Below are positions 1 through 5,723 of a DNA stretch of 7,218 nucleotides, in pieces. The notes beneath the pieces are model-generated. The model searched no databases. It was not told the origin of the DNA and saw nothing but the letters and a program-made list of their open reading frames with translations. The stretch's first letter is position 1. Each line of letters begins with the position of its first letter. Source of the DNA: Clostridium sp. UBA5530. Its GTDB lineage: Bacteria > Bacillota > Clostridia > Clostridiales > Clostridiaceae. Position numbers and translations under genes: made by a program. The stretch spans positions 1 through 7,218 of the forward strand of contig DINW01000006.1 in assembly GCA_002423705.1 (NCBI GenBank), given 5' to 3'.

Positions 1-10
1 AGGGGTTTTC

Positions 11-50
11 TAAAAACAATAATAAGAAGGCTTGATAAAACCTTCTTATT
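11..50 (-). terminator. Rho-independent terminator of the beta-propeller gene
   Basis: A perfect 10-bp inverted repeat (AATAAGAAGG at 21-30, CCTTCTTATT at 41-50) encloses a 10-nt loop. Read on the minus strand, the stem is followed by ATTGTTTTTA, a usable U-tract. It begins 11 nt past the stop codon of the minus-strand gene, as expected for an intrinsic terminator. On the plus strand the stem is followed only by a broken T-run, so termination that way would be weaker. Confidence 0.88.
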
Positions 51-60
51 TAATAATTCT

Positions 61-1689
61 TTACTTGATTTTAATTTTATAAATGGTTCCATTTCTTGTA
101 GCTACTACTACATTATCTTTAAATATTGCAGGAGTTGCTTCAATATTACCATTAAGAGTTAATGTGGTTAATATCTTTCCTGTATCTCCTTCAATCAAAA
201 GCATATGCCCTGCGGAATCACACTGAATTATATAACAGTTACCATACTCATCATAAAAATCCACTGGTGAAGACCACATATAATCATTAATTTCAGTCTC
301 CCATGCTATGGTTCCATCATTTTTTTTCATGGCAATGATTGCACCTTTGTTAAATCCTTTATACCTGGCTAAAGAGAATATAACCTTATCTTGAATCTTA
401 TTCTTCCCAACTATATTGGTTGCTAAAAGACCACCATTAATAGCATTATCTCCTATTATTGATTCACAGGTAAAAGCCTTTTCCCATATAATCTCACCTG
501 TAAACCCATTTATTTTTCTTAATTTACATATGCCTTTTATCCCCTGATGATCCACCTCATTGCCACAATATATAAATGGGGTTTTATTTTCTACATCTAT
601 AGTCAATGACCCATCTGTATCATCAAGGCCGTCGACTAACCATACTGGTTTCATATCATTAAGATTTACACATTGAATATATCCATTATTGTCTGCAAAA
701 TATATTAAGTTAGCATATACTGCCACAGAATTTTCTATACCTAACCTGCCCTCATCTGTTCCAGCTTTATATCTGTACTTAGTTATTTTAGGGTCTACCG
801 ATATAGTATTTTTAACTTTATCATATCTAGAATTCAACTTCATCAAATATAAAATTCCATTTTCCCCTCCCTCAATAAGAGTGTCACTATCTCCATTTAT
901 CAAAGGTGAGGAGTCAAAGGCTGGCCATCTTCTATAGGAGTCTCCATCATAGCCATCAAGTTCAAATAGTTTCTTCCCATCTATTAAACTGAAGATATTA
1001 AGTCCTACTGTTCCATTTTCAGGTATGCCCTCCCCTATATAAAGCAAAGGCAGACCTCGAGGATCTATAGTTAAAGTGCCTTTTATTGGGTTCCCAACTT
1101 TTATCTTTTCTCTAGATGGTTTTCCAGTTTCCAAATCCAAAAAATATATATTTCCGTCTAAAGAAGCATAAATTACCTCGGTAAAATCCTTATTATTTTT
1201 GAGTTCATCTTTAATATTCATGATCTTTTTAATATCCTCTGGCCATTTTATGATGGATGGTTGTCCTGTCCATCCCGAACCTCCACCCCATGACCCTGAA
1301 GATGTGTTGAATTTCCACTGTTCCTGCAATTTTTTCTCTTTTATATTGCTTATGCCATAGGATGGGGATGATCTATAGTTATTACCTCTAAAAGTAGTTA
1401 TCCCCTCTAGCTCTGTGTATCTATGCCCAAATAAAATAGCCTTATTATCTATGTTTTTCCCTATAACATTATAGTATAAATTATCTATTGTTTTGGGTGC
1501 TATTGTAATTGGCACTATGTTATAAATTCCATCTTCAACTTCTTTAGTAATTCTAGTATTAATTAGATTTTCTTTAGCTTCATCACTAGTGTTATCATTA
1601 TGATCTTTGCCTTTGTAGCATATCCCTATAAACACTAGTATTACTATAATAATTCCCATACTAATAAGGATCTTAACACTTTTCTTCAT
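61..1689 (-). CDS. Membrane-anchored PQQ-like beta-propeller repeat protein
   Basis: The 542-residue product has a basic start (MKKSVK) and one hydrophobic segment (about residues 7-24), then a polar linker and a large domain that should lie outside the cell. From about residue 95 onward, propeller-type strands recur: ASLDGNIYFLDLETGK (175-190), NGILYL (277-282), DNNGYIQCVNL (333-343), DSAGHMLLIEGDTGK (491-505) and a closing NGTIYKIKIK (533-542). This blade pattern (small residue, D/N-G, hydrophobic strand, D-x-x-T-G-K) is typical of PQQ-dehydrogenase-like or BamB-like propellers. Such folds often act as scaffolds, and no quinone-enzyme active site is evident. Cys24 is preceded by I-G-I, a poor lipobox, so a transmembrane anchor is more likely than a lipoprotein. 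The ATG start is supported by AGGAGG at 1695-1700, 5 nt upstream. The gene is monocistronic and divergent from ohyA. Substrate and role are unknown. Confidence 0.85.
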   Translation of the reverse strand: MKKSVKILISMGIIIVILVFIGICYKGKDHNDNTSDEAKENLINTRITKEVEDGIYNIVPITIAPKTIDNLYYNVIGKNIDNKAILFGHRYTELEGITTFRGNNYRSSPSYGISNIKEKKLQEQWKFNTSSGSWGGGSGWTGQPSIIKWPEDIKKIMNIKDELKNNKDFTEVIYASLDGNIYFLDLETGKPSREKIKVGNPIKGTLTIDPRGLPLLYIGEGIPENGTVGLNIFSLIDGKKLFELDGYDGDSYRRWPAFDSSPLINGDSDTLIEGGENGILYLMKLNSRYDKVKNTISVDPKITKYRYKAGTDEGRLGIENSVAVYANLIYFADNNGYIQCVNLNDMKPVWLVDGLDDTDGSLTIDVENKTPFIYCGNEVDHQGIKGICKLRKINGFTGEIIWEKAFTCESIIGDNAINGGLLATNIVGKNKIQDKVIFSLARYKGFNKGAIIAMKKNDGTIAWETEINDYMWSSPVDFYDEYGNCYIIQCDSAGHMLLIEGDTGKILTTLTLNGNIEATPAIFKDNVVVATRNGTIYKIKIK

Positions 1690-1733
1690 CCCATCCTCCT
1701 AAAATCATTATTAAAGCATCTAGCTACTCTTTA

Positions 1734-1745
1734 AATCATATGATT
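1734..1745. promoter_or_regulatory. Perfect 12-bp palindrome at the predicted start site
   Basis: AATCATATGATT is a perfect palindrome lying directly downstream of the predicted -10 of the beta-propeller gene, so it would cover about +2 to +13. That position suits a repressor operator. No regulator gene is visible in the window and the cognate protein is unknown. A 12-bp palindrome of A, T and a single C/G pair could be chance. Confidence 0.35.
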
Positions 1746-1753
1746 GTTGATTT

Positions 1754-1782
1754 CTTATAATGACCTTTAAGAAAAATGTTAC
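1754..1782 (-). promoter_or_regulatory. Candidate sigma-A promoter of the beta-propeller gene
   Basis: On the minus strand there is GTAACA (1777-1782, 4 of 6 matches to TTGACA), a 17-bp spacer, then TATAAG (1754-1759, 5 of 6 matches to TATAAT). Transcription would start near 1747, about 57 nt before the ATG at 1689. Spacing and position fit, but in AT-rich DNA such matches arise by chance, so this is a candidate only. Confidence 0.5.
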
Positions 1783-1834
1783 TTCTATTTGACTTATTCT
1801 TTACCTTCATACCTTTACATGCTATGAAATTTTT

Positions 1835-1881
1835 ACAATATGATGATTATGTCAAAATTTTAGTCATCATGGTTATATTGT
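1835..1881. promoter_or_regulatory. Interrupted dyad in the divergent intergenic region
   Basis: Left arm ACAAT then ATGATGA (1835-1846) mirrors right arm TCATCAT (1864-1870) and ATTGT (1877-1881). The core arms match 7 of 7, and beyond one mismatch 2 more bp pair (1848-1849 with 1861-1862). The outer 5 bp match perfectly after a 6-nt bulge (1871-1876). The dyad lies about 75 bp upstream of the ohyA start codon and about 70 bp upstream of the predicted propeller-gene promoter. It could bind a dimeric regulator serving either gene. The regulator is not identified. Confidence 0.4.
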
Positions 1882-1912
1882 TCATAGAAAACTTAGGTAT
1901 TTTTTTTTATCT

Positions 1913-1948
1913 TATAAATATAGATTGTTTAAAATAAAATTTCGGAGG
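1913..1948 (+). promoter_or_regulatory. Possible -10 element and strong RBS of ohyA
   Basis: GGAGG at 1944-1948, 8 nt before the ATG, is a strong Shine-Dalgarno and fixes the ohyA start. TATAAA (1913-1918) is a possible -10 hexamer about 26 nt further upstream, but no convincing -35 lies at 16-18 bp from it. The RBS is solid; the promoter assignment is weak. Confidence 0.35.
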
Positions 1949-1956
1949 TAAATACT

Positions 1957-3726
1957 ATGTATTATAGCAATGGAAATTATGAAGCTTTTGCCCGTCCTGA
2001 AAAACCTGCAAATGTGGACAAAAAATCAGCATACTTAGTTGGTTCTGGATTAGCATCTCTGGCTGCTGCTGCATTTTTAGTACGTGATGGCCAAATGAAA
2101 GGTGAAAACATCCACATATTAGAAGAGCTTTCCCTTCCAGGTGGCGCCTGTGATGGTATTAATGACAGTCAAAGAGGATTTATCGTTCGTGGAGGACGTG
2201 AAATGGAAAATCACTTTGAATGCTTGTGGGATTTATTCCGTTCTATACCTTCTTTAGAAACAGAAAATGCTTCTGTTTTAGATGAATACTATTGGCTTAA
2301 TAAGAAGGATCCAAATTATTCTCTAATGAGAGCCATAGAAAAAAGAGGTGAGGATGCCCATACTGCAGGTAAATTTACCTTAAGTGAAAAAGCTTCTATG
2401 GAAATTGTGAAGTTATTTATGAGCTGTGATAAAGATTTGTATGATAAGAAAATCTCTGACGTATTCACAGATGAGTTCTTCTCTTCAAATTTCTGGCTAT
2501 ATTGGAGAACCATGTTTGCATTTGAAGATTGGCACAGTGCATTGGAAATGAAGCTATATATACAAAGATTTATTCACCACATAGGAGGATTGCCTGATTT
2601 CTCCGCTTTGAAGTTTACAAAGTATAATCAGTATGAATCTTTGATTCTTCCTCTTGTTAAATATCTAGAATCCTTTGGAGTTAAATTCCAATATGATACT
2701 GTGGTAACCAATGTTATTTTTGATATTAAAAATTCTAAAAAGATTGCAAAAAAAATTGTTTGCAAACATAATGGCAAGGAACAATGTATTGATCTTACAG
2801 AAAATGATCTAGTATTTGTAACTAATGGTAGCTGTACAGAGAATTCCTCTTATGGGGATGATAATCATGCACCAGAGTTTATCAATTCTGTTGGAGGTTG
2901 TTGGGAGCTTTGGAGAAATATCGCTAAACAAGATCCTTCCTTTGGACATCCTGACAAATTCTGTACCAATACTAAGGCAACCAATTGGGAATCTGCTACT
3001 GTAACAACCCTTGATGACAGAATTCCTCCTTACATTGAAAAGATTTCTAAACGTGATCCCTTCAGCGGCAAGGTGGTTACTGGTGGTATTGTAACAGTTA
3101 AAGACTCAAAGTGGCTTATGAGCTACACATTGAACCGCCAACCTCACTTTAAAGATCAACCAAAAGATCAGCTAGTAGTTTGGGTATATGGATTATTTAC
3201 AGATGTTCCTGGCGATTATATTAAGAAGCCTATGAAAGAATGTACCGGTGTAGAAATTACTGAGGAATGGCTATATCACATAGGTGTACCTGAATCTGAA
3301 ATACATGACATGGCTACAAAATCTGCCCATTGTATTCCTTGTATGATGCCTTATATTACAGCATTCTTCATGCCAAGAACACATGGAGATAGACCAAAAG
3401 TTGTTCCCGATGGCTCTGTAAACTTTGCTTTTATAGGTCAATTTTCTGATACTGTAAGAGACACTGTGTTTACAACTGAATACTCTGTTAGAACAGCAAT
3501 GGAAGCAGTTTATACCTTATTAAATGTAGATCGTGGTGTACCTGAAGTCTTTGGTTCCTGTTATGATGTTCGTGTATTGCTAGATTCTACCTCAAAGATG
3601 ATGGACGGCAAAAAACTCATAGATATGAAGCTACCTTTTATATTGAATCTTATTGAAAAGAAGACCTTAAAAAAGATTTCCGGAACAGTTATAGAAGAGT
3701 TACTTCGAAAGTACAATATAATTTAA
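1957..3726 (+). CDS. ohyA: Oleate hydratase (FAD-dependent, MCRA family)
   Basis: The 589-residue protein matches the usual length of the myosin-cross-reactive-antigen (MCRA) family. These enzymes add water across the cis-9 double bond of oleic and related acids, giving 10-hydroxystearate-type products; FAD is required although there is no net redox change. The N-terminal dinucleotide fold is clear: GSGLASLAAAAFLVRDG (29-45). The hallmark RGGREMENHFECLWDLFRS follows at 78-96. Glu82 in this motif and Tyr201 in LEMKLYIQRFIHH align with the catalytic Glu82 and Tyr201 reported for the Staphylococcus aureus enzyme. The C-terminal FIGQFSDTVRDTVFTTEYS (492-510) is also family-typical. No signal peptide is seen; these proteins are cytosolic or membrane-peripheral. 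The family is linked to detoxifying antimicrobial unsaturated fatty acids. The gene is intact and stands alone, divergent from the propeller gene and convergent with the ABC operon. GGAGG 8 nt upstream supports the ATG. Confidence 0.97.
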   Translation: MYYSNGNYEAFARPEKPANVDKKSAYLVGSGLASLAAAAFLVRDGQMKGENIHILEELSLPGGACDGINDSQRGFIVRGGREMENHFECLWDLFRSIPSLETENASVLDEYYWLNKKDPNYSLMRAIEKRGEDAHTAGKFTLSEKASMEIVKLFMSCDKDLYDKKISDVFTDEFFSSNFWLYWRTMFAFEDWHSALEMKLYIQRFIHHIGGLPDFSALKFTKYNQYESLILPLVKYLESFGVKFQYDTVVTNVIFDIKNSKKIAKKIVCKHNGKEQCIDLTENDLVFVTNGSCTENSSYGDDNHAPEFINSVGGCWELWRNIAKQDPSFGHPDKFCTNTKATNWESATVTTLDDRIPPYIEKISKRDPFSGKVVTGGIVTVKDSKWLMSYTLNRQPHFKDQPKDQLVVWVYGLFTDVPGDYIKKPMKECTGVEITEEWLYHIGVPESEIHDMATKSAHCIPCMMPYITAFFMPRTHGDRPKVVPDGSVNFAFIGQFSDTVRDTVFTTEYSVRTAMEAVYTLLNVDRGVPEVFGSCYDVRVLLDSTSKMMDGKKLIDMKLPFILNLIEKKTLKKISGTVIEELLRKYNII

Positions 3727-3784
3727 TTTTATCTGGGTTCAGCTAATATTTGTGTACATGCATAATAAATATATTGAACTTGTG

Positions 3785-3842
3785 TAGGTTGGTAGCTGCT
3801 GTTATCCCCAACCTAAAAGGAGCAGTCTTGCAGCAGATAGAC
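3785..3842. other. Two adjacent hairpins with complementary loops
   Basis: Hairpin A has an 8-bp stem (3785-3792 with 3808-3815; TAGGTTGG/CCAACCTA) and a 15-nt loop. Hairpin B has a 4-bp stem (GTCT 3825-3828 with AGAC 3839-3842) and a 10-nt loop. Loop A contains CTGCTG (3796-3801) and loop B contains CAGCAG (3831-3836), giving 6 bp of loop-loop pairing; on the plus strand a seventh U-G pair (3802-3830) is possible. This could be a kissing interaction or an alternative long stem. It would lie in the 3' untranslated part of the ohyA transcript. It matches no riboswitch class known to me. Confidence 0.45.
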
Positions 3843-3863
3843 ATGAGATAAAATGAAACATTT

Positions 3864-3916
3864 AAAAGACTGCATGATAACGAAATTTTTCAACTTCATT
3901 GTCATACAGTCTTTTT
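3864..3916. terminator. Long hairpin, probable bidirectional terminator
   Basis: AAAAGACTG (3864-3872) pairs perfectly with CAGTCTTTT (3907-3915). The stem continues inward to 3884/3895, for 21 positions with three non-Watson-Crick pairs and a 10-nt loop. On the plus strand it ends in CTTTTT (3911-3916), 138 nt after the ohyA stop, so it is the best ohyA terminator. On the minus strand the stem ends in CTTTT followed by AAATG, a weaker U-tract, yet it is the only good stop for the ABC operon or a downstream minus-strand RNA. Two of the three imperfect pairs (3873/3906, 3881/3898) are G-U on the minus strand and C-A on the plus strand; the third (3878/3901) is the reverse. Confidence 0.75.
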
Positions 3917-3933
3917 GGCAATTCATTAGCCAG

Positions 3934-4027
3934 TCTTTATTTCAGCCTATGGGCTTTATACAGTATTTCTGGTTACTGCACTCTTTATTTCAGTTGACGT
4001 TGAGTAGTATCAACCCTCATGTTTCAG
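3934..4027. repeat. Three dispersed copies of a 12-nt linker repeat
   Basis: TCTTTATTTCAG occurs exactly at 3934-3945 and 3982-3993. A diverged copy, CTCATGTTTCAG, is at 4016-4027. Copies are 48 and 34 bp apart. On the minus strand they read CTGAAAYAWRRAG and each lies between two hairpins, suggesting a repeated single-stranded element of a structured RNA rather than a tandem DNA repeat. Confidence 0.5.
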
Positions 4028-4058
4028 TTGCTATGGAGGGAGCAACCAATTTAAATAC

Positions 4059-4067
4059 ATTATACCA
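4059..4067 (-). promoter_or_regulatory. Extended -10 promoter element on the minus strand
   Basis: TGGTATAAT on the minus strand is a perfect extended -10 (TGN then TATAAT; hexamer at 4059-4064). No good -35 lies 16-18 bp upstream, which extended -10 promoters can tolerate. It sits 20 bp past the stop codon of the small permease gene and points into the structured gap. Transcription would start near 4052. Confidence 0.5.
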
Positions 4068-4086
4068 TAAAATTCAATGCTTATTC

Positions 4087-4818
4087 CTATTTTTTATTTC
4101 TTTTTGCCCCTAGTTTTCTTTTAGACAAAATAAGGGCTCCAAATAAAAGTATTATAGATGCTATTATATATGCAATCTTTACTTTGTATATTTCATTATT
4201 CATGTAGCTAAAATACTGATAAACATGTGCCAATATACCCTTAGTCTGAGTAAGCTTACATCTCCATAGAAATTCCTCTATTAAATAAAATGCTGTGATC
4301 ACTGATACTGTAACTAAGGTATCTCTAAATAAAAATAATAAAAATAGTGTTAAAGAAATTACAAATAAATTAGTTGTAAAGGAGTAAAAAAGTATTTCTT
4401 TTAATGAAATTATTTGTTTTATTAAATCAAGTTGTATATATAAATTATAAAAATTAAGGAAGGTCACAACATATAACGTCCCATATAATATTAATATAGC
4501 TGAAATTTTGTTTAATATAAATTTGTTAAAAGAGTATCCTCCCGCTATTAATCCTATTTCTTCCATACTATTGTCAAAATCTGTGCCTATAAGAAATATT
4601 ATAAGTATCAAAAATAACACTAAAAGATACCCATCACAGTAATTAAACAATGCTATTGGAGGCACTTGCCGTATTATAGGTTTTAGAACTGGATCTTTAA
4701 TAAAGGTGCCAGGCCATATTCTTACTATTAAATTAAATCCTAATACTAGTATGGTTGTCCAAAATAATAAATTCTTAACAAGAATTTTATTCTGAAGTTT
4801 TAAATAGTACTTAACCAT
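4087..4818 (-). CDS. ABC-2-type transporter permease subunit, six-helix
   Basis: The 243-residue protein is almost wholly membrane-embedded. Hydrophobic segments at about 17-36, 62-79, 105-125, 143-165, 168-184 and 214-232 give six helices, the usual ABC-2 count, and it ends in a basic tail (KRKLGAKRNKK). Between helices 2 and 3, the stretch around 79-104 (G-T-D-F-x-x-S-M-E-E-I then K-F-I-L-N-K) resembles the same region of the large membrane protein encoded first in the operon. The two are probably paired half-permeases of one exporter. The ATG overlaps the end of the ATPase gene by 8 bp (ATGGTTAA), implying translational coupling; its own Shine-Dalgarno is weak. Substrate is unknown: such operons export peptides, antibiotics or lipids, and nothing here chooses between them. 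No lantibiotic-immunity signature is evident. Confidence 0.75.
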   Translation of the reverse strand: MVKYYLKLQNKILVKNLLFWTTILVLGFNLIVRIWPGTFIKDPVLKPIIRQVPPIALFNYCDGYLLVLFLILIIFLIGTDFDNSMEEIGLIAGGYSFNKFILNKISAILILYGTLYVVTFLNFYNLYIQLDLIKQIISLKEILFYSFTTNLFVISLTLFLLFLFRDTLVTVSVITAFYLIEEFLWRCKLTQTKGILAHVYQYFSYMNNEIYKVKIAYIIASIILLFGALILSKRKLGAKRNKK

Positions 4819-5704
4819 TTATCAATTCATTTCCTTTCATGGAACTATGAATTATATATGCGTCCTGCAAAGTAGGAACTATGTTAACTGAGTCTGTAGT
4901 TAAAGGTACGCTACTTGCATATCTAATGTCAGTGATATTTCTATCTATATAGTTTGTAGTTATTATCTTTCCTAGGTTTTCAATGTTATCATAGGTTTTT
5001 TCATCCACTGTAGCCTTCCAAAGCATCCCCTCTACTTCCTTTATGAATTGTTGTTTTTTGCCTTTATAGATCAGCCTTCCTTCCTTTATCACTAAAAGAT
5101 AATTACAGTAATACTCTATGTCTTCAACTATATGAGTTGTAGCAAGTACAATTTTATCCTTACTTATTATTGGGAAAAGTTCTCGTACATAATTTCTCTG
5201 CTCAGGATCTAACCCTGTAGTGGGCTCATCCACAATAATTAACTTGGGATCTCCTATGATTGCTTGAGCAAATCCTAGTTTCTGCTTCATTCCTCCTGAA
5301 TATTCTTTTATTCTTCTGTTTATATATTCATTCATATTAAGCTTTTCCACTATACTATCTATGTGAGCCTTAGTACCTTTTTTATCCAGATTCAATTTCA
5401 AATCTCCAATAACCTCCAAAAGTTCTTTTCCTGTTAAACTTCCATAAGCAGAAAAATCTTGAGGAAGATATCCTAGATTTCTCCTTATATCCTTTAGATC
5501 CTTTTTATAATTCCACTGATTTAAATATATGTCTCCCCCTTGAATTGAGAACAATGTTGTTATAAGCTTCATAGCCGTTGTCTTTCCTGCTCCATTAGGA
5601 CCTAATATTCCAACTAAACCATCCTCTACTTCAAAAGAAATTTCCTTAAGAGCTTCAACATTTTTATAGCTATATTTAAGATTGGTTACTTTTAATGTAT
5701 TCAT
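4811..5704 (-). CDS. ABC transporter ATP-binding protein
   Basis: This 297-residue cytosolic subunit should hydrolyse ATP to drive the adjacent permeases. All nucleotide-binding motifs are present in order: Walker A GPNGAGKTT (35-43), Q-loop Gln82 in LPQD, signature YSGGMKQKLG (135-144, a variant of LSGGQ common in ABC-2 exporters), Walker B LIIVDE (155-160) with catalytic Glu160, D-loop GLD (164-166) and switch His191 in TTHIVED. About 90 residues follow the core, ending in PTLQDAYI (277-284), a tail common in ABC-2 drug and bacteriocin exporter ATPases. The ATG at 5704 is preceded by GAGGAG (5711-5716) at 6 nt. The gene starts 19 nt after the large membrane protein stops and overlaps the small permease gene by 8 bp, so the three are one operon. 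It is intact. The fold and role are certain; the substrate is not. Confidence 0.96.
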   Translation of the reverse strand: MNTLKVTNLKYSYKNVEALKEISFEVEDGLVGILGPNGAGKTTAMKLITTLFSIQGGDIYLNQWNYKKDLKDIRRNLGYLPQDFSAYGSLTGKELLEVIGDLKLNLDKKGTKAHIDSIVEKLNMNEYINRRIKEYSGGMKQKLGFAQAIIGDPKLIIVDEPTTGLDPEQRNYVRELFPIISKDKIVLATTHIVEDIEYYCNYLLVIKEGRLIYKGKKQQFIKEVEGMLWKATVDEKTYDNIENLGKIITTNYIDRNITDIRYASSVPLTTDSVNIVPTLQDAYIIHSSMKGNELING

Positions 5705-5723
5705 GGTTATCTCCTCTTTTCTA

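Larger units (their letters stand above)
3864..4052 (-). ncRNA. Candidate structured small RNA, minus strand
   Basis: Downstream of an extended -10 box, the minus strand would give a transcript of about 190 nt with these stems in order: 4041-4046/4027-4032 (6 bp), 4010-4014/3999-4003 (5 bp), 3974-3980/3959-3965 (7 bp including one G-U), 3952-3955/3944-3947 (4 bp), 3929-3932/3916-3919 (4 bp), and the terminator hairpin abutting the last. A purine-rich linker, CUGAAAUAAAGA or a close variant, occurs three times between stems and would be single-stranded. In the third stem the one non-canonical pair (3960/3979) is G-U on this strand but A-C on the other, favouring the minus strand. It could equally be the 3' untranslated region of the ABC operon. 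It resembles no RNA family I can name, and expression is unproven. Confidence 0.4.
3727..4086. other. 360-bp non-coding gap between convergent genes
   Basis: No credible gene lies between the ohyA stop and the permease stop. The stretch is rich in structure: two hairpins with complementary loops (3785-3842), a long terminator hairpin (3864-3915), a run of small hairpins (3916-4046) and an extended -10 element on the minus strand (4059-4067). CAGTCTT occurs three times on the plus strand (3823, 3907, 3931) and its complement once (3866-3872). The first 50 bp or so (3727-3780) show nothing notable. A decayed insertion-sequence end cannot be excluded, but no transposase remnant is recognisable. 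Confidence 0.8.

Noticed and set aside
689..937. Plus-strand open frame inside the beta-propeller gene
   Set aside because: It is antisense to a well-supported coding region, has no family resemblance and no convincing RBS.
1618..1620. Lipoprotein signal at Cys24 of the propeller protein
   Set aside because: The residues before the Cys are I-G-I, with Ile at -1 where Gly, Ala or Ser is expected, so a plain membrane anchor is preferred.
1850..1855. Perfect TTGACA on the minus strand within the dyad
   Set aside because: No acceptable -10 hexamer is found 16-18 bp downstream of it, so it is not called as a promoter.
2316..2513. Minus-strand open frame inside ohyA
   Set aside because: It lies antisense within a highly conserved enzyme gene and shows no features of its own.
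3727..4086. Insertion-sequence remnant or bridge/omega-type RNA of a lost transposon
   Set aside because: The dense hairpins are suggestive, but no transposase fragment, terminal inverted repeat or target duplication can be seen, so it is not annotated as a mobile element.
3853..4113. Plus-strand open frame of 86 codons after ohyA
   Set aside because: It lacks a good ribosome binding site, runs through the terminator hairpin and the repeated linkers, overlaps the end of the permease gene, and its hydrophobic make-up reflects T-rich DNA.
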